A program made the position numbers and the translations under genes. A DNA stretch of 64,000 bases from Beta vulgaris subsp. vulgaris (lineage: Eukaryota > Streptophyta > Magnoliopsida > Caryophyllales > Amaranthaceae). Location: NCBI RefSeq assembly GCF_026745355.1, contig NC_079206.1, positions 35,159,872 to 35,223,871 of the forward strand, given 5' to 3'. The notes beneath the pieces are model-generated. The model had not been told where the DNA came from and did no database searches. It saw only the letters and a program-made list of their open reading frames with translations. Numbering within the stretch: the first letter of the stretch is position 1; each line of letters opens with the position of its first letter. Below are positions 34,217 through 46,160 of the stretch, piece after piece.

Positions 34217-36049
34217 CACTACAACAAAATACTTCATCTATGACCAAAAATTACGACCACATGCATTTTTGGTCGTAAATAATTAGGAATAACGACCAGA
34301 TCTGCTAACTAGTTGTAAATAGAAAAATTATCTACGACGAGGCGAAATTTTGGTCGTAAAAGCTAATATCTCGTCGCAAAAAAATGAACAATTACAACCA
34401 CACAGATTTCTCGTCGTAAATAATAAGAAATAACGACGAGATCCGGTAACTAGTTGTAATTTGTAAATATAAGAAATTTGGCGTAAAATCAGACAACCTT
34501 GAAATTTGGCTGAAAAACTTAAGCGGGATTTATTCCCGGTCAATCACCAAATTAAATGAAATTTGAAATAAAAAAAATTATCAATCTACTCCCTTTTATA
34601 TACATGTACCATTTACCTACCCTTCTATTTTTTTTCCCCAAATCAGACATGCCATAACCACCAAATCTTCTCTCTTCACACTCATCTCTCTCCTCATCGC
34701 CGTCTCCCTCCTTACACCCATCTCTCTCCTCATCGCCGTCTCCCTCCTCATCGCCATTTGTCTCTTCGTCTTCCTCATATCCTTCATCTCTCATGTCATG
34801 CTCTCGAAATTGGGGTTTGGTTTGGTTTTATTGTGTTTTTTGGGGGTTTAAGTTCGAATTTCGTTGGATTTTAGTTCAATTTTTGGATTTTAGTTCGATT
34901 TTTTCTGTTCTAGGGTTTCAATTTACTGAATTTCTTGGAGGTTAGGGTTTGTTCATTCGATTTGTTTGGTTTGTTCTGGTTGTTCATTCGAAATATGGGC
35001 TTGTTCATTCGATTCTCTGTTTTTTTTTCTTAGTCGAATTTTAGTTGAAAATTTGGGTTTTTTGTGTTGAATTTCAGGGTTCAATTTAAGGGGTTTTTGG
35101 GATTAGTTTGCTCCAGATTTTAGGTTAAATTTGCTGTTGCACAAGTTTGTTGAATGTTCCTGTTGAATCTCAAATTCATGGGTTTTTTAAGTTTAATTTT
35201 GCTAAAATTTCTCTTTTTTGGTTTTTAACGTTCATGTTTGTCTGTTTATTTTTCCTATTATTCATGTTCAATTCTCTGTTTTTGTTGTTTCAGGTTGAAG
35301 CTGTTGTCCGTCCTGCTGATTGAAGATTGATGTTTGAAGATTTTATTTGTATTAGGTTCCTGTTTGAAGATACATTTTTAATGTTTGAAGCTGATTGAAG
35401 ATTTAGTGATTGAAGCTGATGTTTTTCTGCTGTTTGAAGATTTTATTTGTATTAGCTGTTGAATGTTCGTGTTAAATTATGTTTTGAGGTTTTAGTTTTT
35501 TCTTTTTAATTATTATTTGTATAATTCTAAATAAGATCCCTGGAAAGATTTTCAATTGTATATTTACAATAGTTTTATGTATCTTATATGTATAATTGAG
35601 ACTTCATACTTGTAATAGTAGTAGTTTGTAATAATTCCAGGCATAGGAATATAAATATTAGATTTCTATATCTAATTTTTTGGGAATTCAAATGGTATCA
35701 AATTGTGTTATTGTTCTATTTTTTCGAGTTAAACCTTCAATCCATGCTTTGGAAAGAAATTAGCAACTCTAAATAGTTGCTAATTTCTTTTTTTTTAAAA
35801 TATTTTTATTAAGAAATTACGACGAGAAAACTGGTCGTAAATGATGACTGATTGCGACGAGAAGTAAATCTTGTCGCAATAGAGCAATTGCGACGAGTGA
35901 CTAAATCTGGTTGTTAAGTTATTCGCGACGATGCCTTTTACAGCGACTGACGACCGCACACGTTTCTCGTCGTAAAAGGCTTTTAACGACGAGAATTGGC
36001 CCTTTTACGACGAGAAATATGGACGTAAATGATAGTTTTTCTTGTAGTG
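34217..36049. mobile_element. Non-autonomous CACTA element
   Basis: It begins CACTACAACAAAATAC and ends TTTTTCTTGTAGTG, the CACTA signature. Both ends carry dense copies of TACGACGAGAAA/GGTCGTAAAT, the subterminal repeats expected for transposase binding. The interior has no transposase. It holds a CT-rich segment with a repeated CATCTCTCTCCTCATCGCCG unit (about 34680-34760), an intron-like T-rich stretch, a TTTCAG acceptor near 35295, and a GATTGAAGATT/GTTTGAAGATT repeat. Flanks share only AT, so the 3-bp duplication is not exact. Confidence 0.8.
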
Positions 36050-36924
36050 ATAGAAATATTAAAGTGGATTTTAACATAAGCATCGAAGCGCACAAAGGTG
36101 GAAAACACATCTGATTTATGTTTGAGAGGATAAACCCACACATAATATAATAAGAATAATCATCAAGGAACAACAAATAGTAATGAAAACCAGTATGGCT
36201 ATTGAGGGGATAAGTATGCAAATCGGTGTGAATAGTATCAACTATCAAATGGAGCATAAGTTTGTAGGTCCTTCACATGCAGAAAAACCAAAAGGGTCAA
36301 ATTCAATAAAGACTGAGTTATCATAAGTGAACTGATGGATATAGACTAGAATTTTAATGATGTTAGGTGCACAGAGAATATTTTTACTAGTGACGGAAGG
36401 GGAAGATGAAGATAGATAAGTGCTACCCGAACCCATAACTTGTATTTTAGAACCATCACCAACCAAAATTTGTGAATGAAAATTACGCCAATTGACAATA
36501 GAAGAATTCACACCTAATTGGTTCATAAGATGAGAAATAGCCCCAGTGTCCATATACCAGTTTGAATCTAGAGGTTAGAGGAACAAAGCATTGAAAAATG
36601 TTGGTAATTCAGTGGGTTGATAGCTACCTAGAGCAGACAAGGCTTGTTGGACCTGTTGTTGTCTCGACGGTGGGCGCAAAAGCCCCTTTTGCTGGCCTGT
36701 TGTAGATTTTTAGTGCGCATGAGGTAAAGAAGGAAACAAACAAAGGGGGTAATAAATCTGTGGGCGCCACCGACCAGCCCATGAAAGATAAATTAATGAT
36801 CGGGCTTGAAGATTATTAGAGTTACGTTGCCGTTGTTGCCCACCATTATTATGAGAATTATTTTTACCCTTCTGCTTCCCTTTATACTTACCAATGTGGG
36901 GCTTGCCACCACCACCACCATTTC
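36050..36924 (-). pseudogene. Nested host copia: integrase N-half, protease, gag C-terminus
   Basis: Minus strand. 36924-36793 reads Gly-rich NGGGGGKPHIGKYKGKQKGK, a gag C-terminus. 36553-36245 holds the protease (MDTGAISHLMNQLG, LVGDGSKIQVMGSGS). 36257-36050 holds the first integrase half (DTIHTDLHTYPLNSHTGFHY, LFLDDYSYY). The zinc-finger region between protease and integrase seems deleted. The gag part is cut at 36924 by the Sirevirus-like insertion and resumes at 47451-47520. Confidence 0.75.
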
Positions 36925-38254
36925 TGTTACTTCCCTAGGAACACTACAAGAAGGGGGGGTTAATTGTAGGTGTAGAAATAAATGTAACTTTTTGCGGAAA
37001 TTTAAACTTAAACGAATAAACAAGCTAGAGGAACACAAGGGATTTTTACGAGGAAAAACTTCTTGGGCCCAACAAGAAGAAACAACCTCGACCACTAGGG
37101 ATTTTAAACTCAAACTTTCACTAATTAGGCCAAACAATTTGTTACAACCTAATTCTAACTCGAGCCACACCTTGAGTTCCTAAACTCAAGTTCCTGAGCC
37201 ACTGTTCCCTTAACAGTAGTTCCTCTCAACTTCACTCGAAGTTTTCTCACTCATACAAGCTTACTCAAAGCCTTCTCTCTTACAGAACTTCACTCAAAGT
37301 TCCCTTACCCCAAAAACCAAAATACAATTGATCGAAATAAGCTTAGTGGAATTAGAGTAAGAAAGCAAAGAACAAATGGCTATTATGAGAGAATGAAGGC
37401 ACTGACACTTAATTAGTTAAACTCACTTAATTACTTAGTCAGACACATTTGGAACTTATTAGACTTCATATTTATAGTGAACACATAGAACGTGGGATTA
37501 AAATCGAGTTCATGTTAATCCATTAACCCATGATGTTCCTTCCCCTAAGGAACACGTTTCTTATCATGTCCCATGATCCCATGATCTCATTGAACGTGGA
37601 TATGTTAGCACATACTCCTAAGATTAGGAGTTCCTTGAGCTTTATCCGAAAATCAGTTTATATAAAACTTTTTTACTTAAAACTGAATTTTAATCTTTAA
37701 GAAAATAATATCTTTTAAATAAATCTTCTAAAAACCGGATAATTATTTTCTTATTTTTCCGAAAAAAAAATCTTTTCTTAAAAGATTTTTTTTTAAAACT
37801 GATTTTCACATTAGTTAAAACTAATTTCCTATTTAGGCATGACTTACTCAATTCATATTTAACCGTTATACTATTGCACGCCTAAGTCTAGTTCCTTTTA
37901 TTATATCAGTTCCTTTAATAATTCGTTTAGTGCCACTTAGTTTGTTCCTTACAAGGAACAAACTCTCATTCTCAAATAAAACTGCCAAGTTCCTTACCAT
38001 CTTTCTTTGTTCCTTTACATGGAACTAGAAAATAAAACGCCTAGCTTTATTCTTCTTGATCCAATGCTTGCTCCAGTATCAACTCATAGAAACTTCTTTA
38101 CTTAGCCTTTGAAATCCTCTCTTGACTTCTTCTTGACTTCGTATTCTCCAGTTCCTTTCATTGATACCTTAAACACATACACTTAAATAACTCATTAGTT
38201 CACTACTTAGTTTGCTCTTTGTTTCTTTGTCATCATCAAAACTAGGGTTCAACA
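36925..38254 (-). repeat. 3' LTR of Sirevirus-like element
   Basis: It starts TGTTACTTCCCTAGGAACAC and ends CTAGGGTTCAACA, and is matched by 46161-47450. The body carries many GTTCC words and the leader phrase CACTCGAAGTTTTC. It differs from its partner mostly by one-base insertions and deletions. Next to it at 38255 is the PPT complement. Confidence 0.92.
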
Positions 38255-38270
38255 ATTTCCCCCTTTTTGA
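38255..38270 (-). promoter_or_regulatory. Polypurine tract of Sirevirus-like element
   Basis: The plus strand ATTTCCCCCTTTTTGA, read on the minus strand as TCAAAAAGGGGGAAAT, is immediately inside the 3' LTR. It is where second-strand synthesis would be primed. The same tract is at 60534-60549 in the second element. Confidence 0.85.
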
Positions 38271-41084
38271 TGATGACAACAAAGGTACAAACTAAGGAAA
38301 TAACAAATAATATAAGTGAATGAAAATAAAACAATAAAGAAGAAATAAAAATAAAACACAATTAAGTAATACTAAGTTGAATTTGATTTTTCATTTACCT
38401 TACCTATTTTTGATTTTTCATTTACCTTACCTATTTTTAATTTTTTCTTTCTTAATTATTTATTGTACAGTTTGTTCCTTAAATTTTTCCCCCTTTGTCA
38501 TCCTCAAAAAGAATAGACTCTGCATGTATTGATGAATTGTTTAACACCTTAAGACCATAAGCAAGCACCATTTGGTTAAGTTAGAATTCAAAGATAAACT
38601 TGCTCAAACATCAATCACATAATACTAGCCATTCCAAGGAAGAAATTATGCAAATATTAAAACACAGACATAATAGCAAAAGTCATTGTTTATATAGCAC
38701 TTGTTCCAAAAAAACAAAGAAGAAAAAAAGAAAAGATAAACAAAAGTTGTGTTCCTGGAAAAGGAAACAAAACAAAAACTAAAAAGGGAAGGGGAATGGT
38801 GTTCCTCTACAATTCTTCTTCAACCACATCCTCCAATTTCTTCTACCCCCATGATTGATACCAACTGTTCCTTCAACTCCTCCAAGGTAGGCCATAGTTC
38901 CATCTTTTTGTTGCTGCAAACCGTATCACTAATCTTCATATGCGCATTTTGATCAGTTTTAGCATCCAAAGTCCATGAAGTGATTATAATTTTATCATTG
39001 TTGTGCAGGAAGGACAGACATCATTAACCCAGCACAGTCATCCGAGACTTGTTCCTTACCCTTGGAACAGAGGCAGATGGGTTTGTGGAGGAACTGGAGA
39101 GGTTGATGGAAGGTCATCGTTCCGGAATGGAAACAGATGGAGAGTGTGTAAATGGGAGGAAAAAGGTGGTGTGTGGAAGAGTTGTGGAGGTGGAAGCAAA
39201 AGGTTAGGTCCTTTTTTCATCCTTAACTGCTCAAAACTGGAAGGAACAGAAAGGATGAGGTGAGATGGAGGTATTTTGTGAAAGGAACAGAGATTTGGAG
39301 ATGTGGTGGAGTAGGTTCCTTGAGAGTGAGGGTTCCTGTTCCTCCATCCGAAAGGACTAAAGGGAGTCCTTGTTGGAAGGAACAAGCAGAATGAGCAATT
39401 TTCAACGAGTGCTCTTCCTCACTCTTAGAAACAGAGGGTTTAGGCTTTGGCAATGTGTTTGCGCCTTATTGGTTTGGTTCCTCCGGTTAGGAACAGGTTC
39501 TCCAAGATAACATCATTCATCTTCTCATAATACCTTAGGCAGTTTTCTTTCTGCTGAGGAACTGGAGTGTTCTTCCCTTGAATGAGTACTCCTTCTTGGA
39601 CAGAAAGACCAAGTCCATTAGGTCTTCTCATTCAAGATGTTCCCTTGTTTGATCCTAGTGGCCAACCAGTAAGTCTTACTTCAAAGTGATGAAGGAGAGA
39701 TGTATCAAGGCCCATACCAATAACACATTGATTCTCAATACAGTGGGTAAGATGTTGAATAAAGAGGAAGGGAAGTTGATTTGATGTGGTGGTCAACAAA
39801 ACATGTAACACATATCAAGAGACCCACTTCATTCCTCTTTTCAGTTCGAGGAATGAGTGCTCTCCACACAAGTTAAACAGATTTGTGAAGGGAGAGAGTA
39901 TTATGTTTAGTTTGTTTTGACCAGCAGTTCCTCCAAAATATTCAAATTTTGTCTGAGGAAAATTGGAAAGAAACAGTTCCTTTCCGTTTAAAATACAAAT
40001 CAGTTCCTTTGCAAGGAACTTCCCAAACTTTCCCAATGTGGCTTGATTAAACTTAATTTTCTTTCCTCTAACTCAGTTGTGCAAGCCATTCATATTGTAA
40101 AATTTGCACAAAATTCATCCATAGCTAAAGGAACAAGAGCATTGTTAAAGGCAAATTCAAACAAGAATTCCATCCTTGTTCCTTTAGAATGTGTTAATTC
40201 TGAAATTCTACTTTATTTGCCCATTCTAAATCACACAAAAACCCAAACATACCTAGATTACTTCTTTCACCCGTTTCTTTGGAAGAGAAGAAACAGTTCC
40301 TTTGGAAGGAACAGGTCAGCTTCTTCTTCCCCCTGAGTTGTTCCGGGGTTTCTTCTTCATCATCTTCCCCAATTAATTTCTTCTCGCATACTCCTTCTGG
40401 AGATTCTAATGTTGCTCTTATGGGTGTTTCTTGAATTTGTCGTTTCAAGGGTTTTGGTAGGAGAAGAGATTTTCCATTTTTGAGGGTTGGAGTTTTTGAT
40501 TTGGAAAAGGAGATTTCGTTGAGTTTTTGCCATGATTTGAAGTAGATTGGAGGTTTTTATGGAGTATAAGAGGTGTGATGAGTTTCGGTTATGGTGAAGA
40601 TGAAGGTTGGAGGAACACGGTTTCTATGTGATGAATTAAGAGGGAATTTTGCATGTAAAGTGTTTTGACACGCGGGAAAAATAAAGAAAAAATAAATAAA
40701 AAAAAAAAACGAAAAGAAGATAAATAGAATCAAGATTTAATTAAATCTGATTCCTTATTTTTGGGATTTTTCGGATTTTTGATTTTTATGAGTTTTAATT
40801 TTTGAAAGAAAATAAATGCTAAGGAACTTGTGCTATAGGAACAACTAATGCTACATATCAATGTTCCTTCATATCATGCATGTTTCTTACCTTAGGAACA
40901 GTAAGGGGAGTATTATGTGACATTTGTGAGTTGTTTAATTCTTTGAATTCATGTTTATGTTTTGTAACATTCCAATTTGCAATGGTCTTAGGCAATTAAA
41001 CACAATTATTTTTAGCACACAAAGTCACTCAAATTGATTCAAACATGGGGGAATGACATAGGAACAATCACTTAATTTTTATTA
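38271..41084 (-). pseudogene. Sirevirus-like 3' region with decayed extra (env-like) ORF
   Basis: Between pol and the 3' LTR lies a 2.8-kb segment. On the minus strand a start near 40540 (MAKTQRNL) leads into broken coding to about 39400, with recognisable stretches FEYFGGTAGQNKLNI, LPFLFIQHLTHCIE and CVIGMGLDTSLL. A like segment, HINFPSLMIQHMSHCIENG, is in the second element at about 62100, so the ORF is shared by the family. Plant Sireviruses of the SIRE/Maximus group carry an extra ORF in this place, often called env-like; its function is unproven. Numerous frameshifts. 38271-39000 has no coding I recognise. Confidence 0.6.
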
Positions 41085-44000
41085 ACCTAACTCAAGCCTT
41101 AATTTTTCATATCTATCTCTTTGCAAAGGCTTAGTTAGATATCAGCAATCTGATTCTCAGTTTGACAAAACTCAAGTTTAATCAAACCTTTTTCAACATT
41201 TTCTCTTAAAAAGTGATGTCTGATATGTATATGTTTACTCTAAATGATGCACTGGATCTTTAGAAATACTATAGCACTTGTATTGTCACAATAAATAGGA
41301 ACACATTCAAAGTTTATTCCATAGTCACTAAGTTGTTGTTTTATCCAAAGCATTTGAGAGCAACATGCAGCAGTGCTACATATTCTGCTTCAGCAGTGGA
41401 TAAAGCAACTGTGTTTTGTTTCTTGGTACTCCAAGAAACTAAACTATGACAAGGAATTGTGCCATACCTGAGGTGCTTTTCCTATTTACAAGATCTCCAG
41501 CATAATCTGCATCTGCATATCCTTTTAGTCGAATGTATCACTTCTTGGATAGTAGAGTCCAAGATCATCTGTTCCTTTAAGATATCTAAGAATTCTCTTT
41601 ACAGCAGTTGGGTGAGACTCCTTTGGATTTGCTTGAAATCTAGCACACAAACCAACACTGAAAGCTATGTCTGGACGACTAGCAGTTAGATACAAAAGTG
41701 AACCAATCATTCCTCTATATTTTGTTTGATCAACACTTGTTCCTATGGAGTCTTCATCTAATCTAGTTGAAGTTCCCATAGGAGTGTGATTTATCTTTGA
41801 ATTTTCGAGGCCATATTTCTTTAATAGTTCCTTTATGTATTTTTGTTGGTGAACAATTATTTCCTTTTCAGTTTGTTTGATTTGTAGTCCAAGAAAGAAA
41901 TTTAACTCACCCATCATACTCATTTCAAATTCATTGCTCATGAGACTTGAGAATTCTTTGCACAATGTTTCATTAGTAGCTCCGAATATGATGTCATCAA
42001 CATATATTTGAACAAGAAAATGTCAGTTCCTTTAGATTTTAGGAACAAGGTTTTATCAACCTTTCCTCTTTTAAAATTGTTTTCTAAAAGGAACTTTGAT
42101 AATCTCTCATACCATGATCTAGGTGCTTGTTTTAACCCATAAAGAGCTTTATCAAGCTTGTAGACATGATTTGGGAGATTATTATTTTCAAAGCCGGGGG
42201 TTGTTCAACATATACATCTTCTTTAGATAGCCATTTAAAATGCACACTTAACATCCATTTGATATATTTAAATCCCATGTAAGCAGCAAATGCAATTAAA
42301 ATTCTAATGGCTTCTAATCTAGCTACAGGAGCAAAGGTTTCTTCATAATCTATTCCTTCTTGTTGATTATAACCTTTTACTACAAGTCTAGCTTTGTTTC
42401 TTACAATGGTTCCATATTCATCTAGTTTGTTTCTAAACACCCATTTTAAGCCAATTACTTTTTGTTGTTTAGATGAGGGAACTAGATGCCATACCTTGTT
42501 TCTTTCAAACTCATTTAATTCAGCTTGCATTGCAGTAATCCAATCAGAGTCAGTTAAGGCTTCTTCATGATTTCTTGGTTCCATCATTGATAGGAACGCA
42601 TGAAATGCACAAAAGTTCCTTAACTGAGATCTAGTTTGCGTACCTTTGGATATGTCGCTGATTATGAGTTCCAATGGATGTGACTTTTGTTGTCTCCAAG
42701 GTTTTGGTTGAAACTCTCTTATAGGAACATGTTGTTCCTCATGAGTTCCTTGAGTAGATGAGGAACTCTGTCAGTTGTTCCTCTGTTAGCCTCGGTGGAC
42801 TCAGTTCCTTCATTTTGAGGAACAAGAACATCTTCTCCTCCTTGAGGAACAGGAACATAATTGATGTTATTATTTTCCAATTCCTCGTTCCTTTCCTCTT
42901 TCACTTCTTCTTCTTCTTGTGAATCTGCTTTTTCACTTGGTTGTACCAACCCTATCTCATAGTCATCAACCTGTATGCTTGGATTTATTTGTCAGATTCA
43001 TCAAAGATTAGTGAATGCTTTCTTCAACACACATAGTTCTTGTTATATACTCTATAAGCTTTACTATGTGAGAGTATCCTAAAAATTTGCTTCATCACTC
43101 CTTGCATCAAATTTTCCAAGATTATCTTTTCCATTATTATGCACATAACATTTGCACCAAATGTTCTAAAATAGTGATATTGGTTTCTTTCCAAAATAAA
43201 GTTCATAAGGAGTTTTATTAATGATAGGTCTCATCATGGCACGATTAATTATGTGACAAGCAGTATTAACAGCTTCAGCCCAAAAGTTCCTTGGAAGTTC
43301 ACTAGCAATCAACATAGTTCTAGACATTTCCTCCAAAGTTCTATTTTTCCTTTCTACAACACCATTTTGTTGTGGTGTTCTAGGGGCAGAAAAATTATGA
43401 TCTAGGCCATTATCTCTGCTTAAGTCATCAAATTTATAATTTTCGAATTCCTTGCCATGATCTGATCTAATGTGCATTATTTTGTGACCACTCAGTGTTT
43501 TGAACTCTTTTAGCAAAGACAAGGAACTCATCATAAGTTTCATCTTTACTAGTGAGAGAAAAATAACCCAAGTATACCTAGAGTAGTCATCTACAATACA
43601 AGTACATACCTCTTTCCACTTCTGCTTTGAATTCTCATGGGTCCACATAAGTCCATATGAATTAATTCTAATGGTTTAGTGGTACTTACAATCGTTTTAG
43701 ATTTGAAAGAGGATCTTACTTGCTTACCTCGTGCACATGCATCACAAACTTGATCAATATGAAATTTTATGGATGGTAATCCTAAAACAAGATCTTTTGA
43801 TCTAAGTTTCTCAAGTAATGAAAAGCTAGCATGTCCTAGACGCTTGTGCCAAAGAAGTGAATCATCTTCAATAACACTAAGACAAGTTAAATTGATTTGA
43901 GGAACAAGGTCTAGATCCACAATGTATGTGTTCCCTTTCCTTGTTCCTTCCAAGATAACCTTCTTAGTTTTAATGTTGATGATAAGCATTTTTCTTTATC

Positions 44001-44280
44001 AAATTTTACAGTATTTCCTTGTCACAGAATTGAGAAATGCTTAATAGATTATGTTTTAGACCTTCAACTAAAAATACATTTTCAATGGAGTGTAGTGTTG
44101 ACTTACCAACCTTACCCATGCAACTATGTTACCTTTCTTATTATCACCAAATGTTACACTTCCACCTTCATAGGTTGTGAGTGAGAGAAACTTGTTTTGT
44201 CTCCTGTCATGTGCTTGGAACAACCACTATCGAGATACCATGTGTTGTTCCCCCTCACTCCAACCTGCAAAAATCAACTA
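41085..44280 (-). pseudogene. pol: Sirevirus-like copia pol
   Basis: Minus strand order: protease (WYLDSGCSKHMTG near 44240-44200), VEGLKHNLLSISQFCD, GAG-pre-integrase (LLWHKRLGHASFSLLEKL, then CDACARGKQ), integrase (43648-43166; DDYSRYTWVIF, IRSDHGKEFEN, PQQNGVVERKNRTL, FWAEAVNTACHIIN), an acidic linker (42949-42719), RT (42674-42132 and 41965-41525; GLKWVFRNKLDEYGT, YVDDIIFGAT near 41990, LGLQIKQ, YLTASRPDIAFSV) and RNase H (KGYADADYAGDLVNRKSTSG, STAEAEYVA, to 41085). The catalytic motifs are intact, but frame breaks, mostly single-base, split the gene. Confidence 0.93.
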
Positions 44281-44284
44281 GTTG

Positions 44285-46095
44285 TTAGTTGAGGAACCCC
44301 ATCTTTCGTGGGTTCCTGTTCTTGACTAGGATTTTTTTGACAACCCATTTTTTCTTACTTATTGTCACATTTTTCCCAATCATCTCAGATTTTAGTTGAC
44401 ATTGATTTATGTAATGACCTACCTTCCACAATACATACAAAATTATCACTAGGTAGATCAACATATTTCTTTGTCTTGTTCCTTTTCTTGTAGTTTTCAA
44501 AACCAAGACCTTCCTTCCTTTTGGTCTGTGGTTTCTCAATCCACTTAGGAACTTCATGATTTTGCCTCTGTTCCTTGCGACAACCAGTTCCTTTTTAATA
44601 GTACAGATCTGTTCCTTTAAAATAATTTTTCTCTTTATTCAATTTTTCAATCTCAGATCTGTATCCTTTCAAAGGGTTGATCTTATATCAAAGGAACTCA
44701 GAACAGGGACAAATCCTTCAAGTGTGAAATCTCTAAATTAATTAGATAATTTTCATTTTTCAAACTTTCATAACATTCTTTGATTTTTAAGTTTTTATCA
44801 AATAAATCAAAGAATCTTGTTTCAACATCTGTTCTCATTTTCTTAAGCCATTCTATGTGTTCCTTGCGAACCTTTAAGGCTTGTTCCGTTTGTTACGTTT
44901 TTCACGTTCATCTCTACATTCAAGAATTGCATCATAAAGAAGATCATATATTTCAGCCTAGTTTTACATCTAAGTCTGACTCAAGACCATGTTGACTTAC
45001 CTCAACTTTTTCTTCATCTTCTTTTTCGTCATGTTTGCCATGAGGCAAAGGTTTGCTGTTTCTTCAGTTGGTTGTTCCTCTTCTTCTTCCGTCTCTGAAT
45101 CTCCCCAAGCAGCTATCATAGCTTTGCGCACTTTGCCTTAGAGAAAGGTGCTTTGATTCTTTGTTCCTTTCAGCAAAGCGTTCCTTGTTCCTTTCTTTGG
45201 TTTTGTCATTTTCCCAAAGAGGACATTCCTTGATGAAGTGATCTGTACTACCACATTTATGACAAGCAGCTTTGTTAGAAAATTTCTTAGTTTTACCTTT
45301 GAAGTTTCCATTCTTCATGTTCCTTACATCTTTCGAAATTTTCGAACCATGAGGGCTGCTTCTTCTTCTTCTAGATCCGAATCATCTTCATCATCTGCTT
45401 TGAGAGCAATTGATTTTGATTTGGAGCTTTCACCATATTCAGTATCAAGGTGAAGCTCATGAGTCATAAGTGACCCTGCCAGCTGTTCTAAGTTGAACTT
45501 AGTGAAGTCTTTTGTTTCTTGAAGAGCAGTGACTTTAGCCATCCATCTGTCCTTAGGAAGACTCCTAAGAACCTTTCGAACCTGTTCCTCAGATGAAATA
45601 AACTTTCCAAGAGAAGCCAACTCATTAATAATGTTAGTAAAACGAGTAAACATGTCTCGGATGCTTTCTTAGATTTCATGCAGAACAGTTCATATTGATT
45701 CATAAGTAAATCAATTTTCGATCTTTTAACTTCATTAGTTCCTTCTGGGTTACTTCTAGTAAATCCCATATTTGCTTTGCGGATTTGCATCCCATGATCC
45801 TATTATGTTCATGGGGTCCAAGTCCACAATGCAACAGTTTAATAGCCATGGCATTTACTTCCATTTTTTCAAAATCAGATTTGTCATAATCAGAGAGGGG
45901 TTTTAGAGTTACCTCATTTTTGTCATTTGTAGTTGTGACTTCGAAATCACCAACTTCAATGACTCTCCATACCTGATAGTTTTCAGCTTTGATGAATATC
46001 TCCATGCGGTTCTTCCAATAGTTGTAGTACTTCCCATTGAACATAGGAGGCCTTTGAGTGGAATAACCTTCTTCAAGTTTCTCGGTGGTATTCAT
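44285..46095 (-). pseudogene. gag: Sirevirus-like copia gag
   Basis: It starts at 46095, about 50 bases inside the primer site: MNTTEKLEEGYSTQRPPMFN, then YYNYWKNRMEIFIKA. It continues over frame breaks with FTNIINELASLGK, VRKVLRSLPKDRW, TKFNLEQLAGSL and an acidic DDEDDSDLEEEE stretch. The zinc knuckle is CHKCGSTDHFIKEC (about 45270-45230), a CX2CX4HX4C nucleocapsid motif. The remaining part to 44285 is Lys-rich. Frameshifts near 45790 and 45650 interrupt it. Confidence 0.9.
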
Positions 46096-46146
46096 TGTTC
46101 CTTGGATCTTTTTCTCAATAGGGTTTCCTATCTTACGTGAGTTCTA

Positions 46147-46158
46147 GCTCTGATACCA
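46147..46158 (-). promoter_or_regulatory. Primer binding site (initiator Met tRNA type)
   Basis: Plus GCTCTGATACCA is minus TGGTATCAGAGC, the standard plant copia primer site complementary to the 3' end of initiator tRNA-Met. It lies two bases inside the 5' LTR. Confidence 0.9.
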
Positions 46159-46160
46159 AT

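Noticed and set aside
34552..34794. Minus ORF rich in DEERDG repeats inside the CACTA element as transposase
   Set aside because: Low-complexity product of a CT-rich repeat; no transposase motif.
36806..37183. 125-codon ORFs across 36793-37183 on both strands
   Set aside because: They span the gag/LTR junction of an insertion, so they join two unrelated sequences.
38255..41084. Integrated virus because of the env-like ORF
   Set aside because: LTRs, PPT, primer site and pol order are those of a plant Ty1/copia Sirevirus-like retrotransposon; the extra ORF is broken and of unproven function.
46147..46158. tRNA-Met gene
   Set aside because: Only the primer-site stretch matches; no cloverleaf surrounds it. 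No tRNA or rRNA gene was found in the window.
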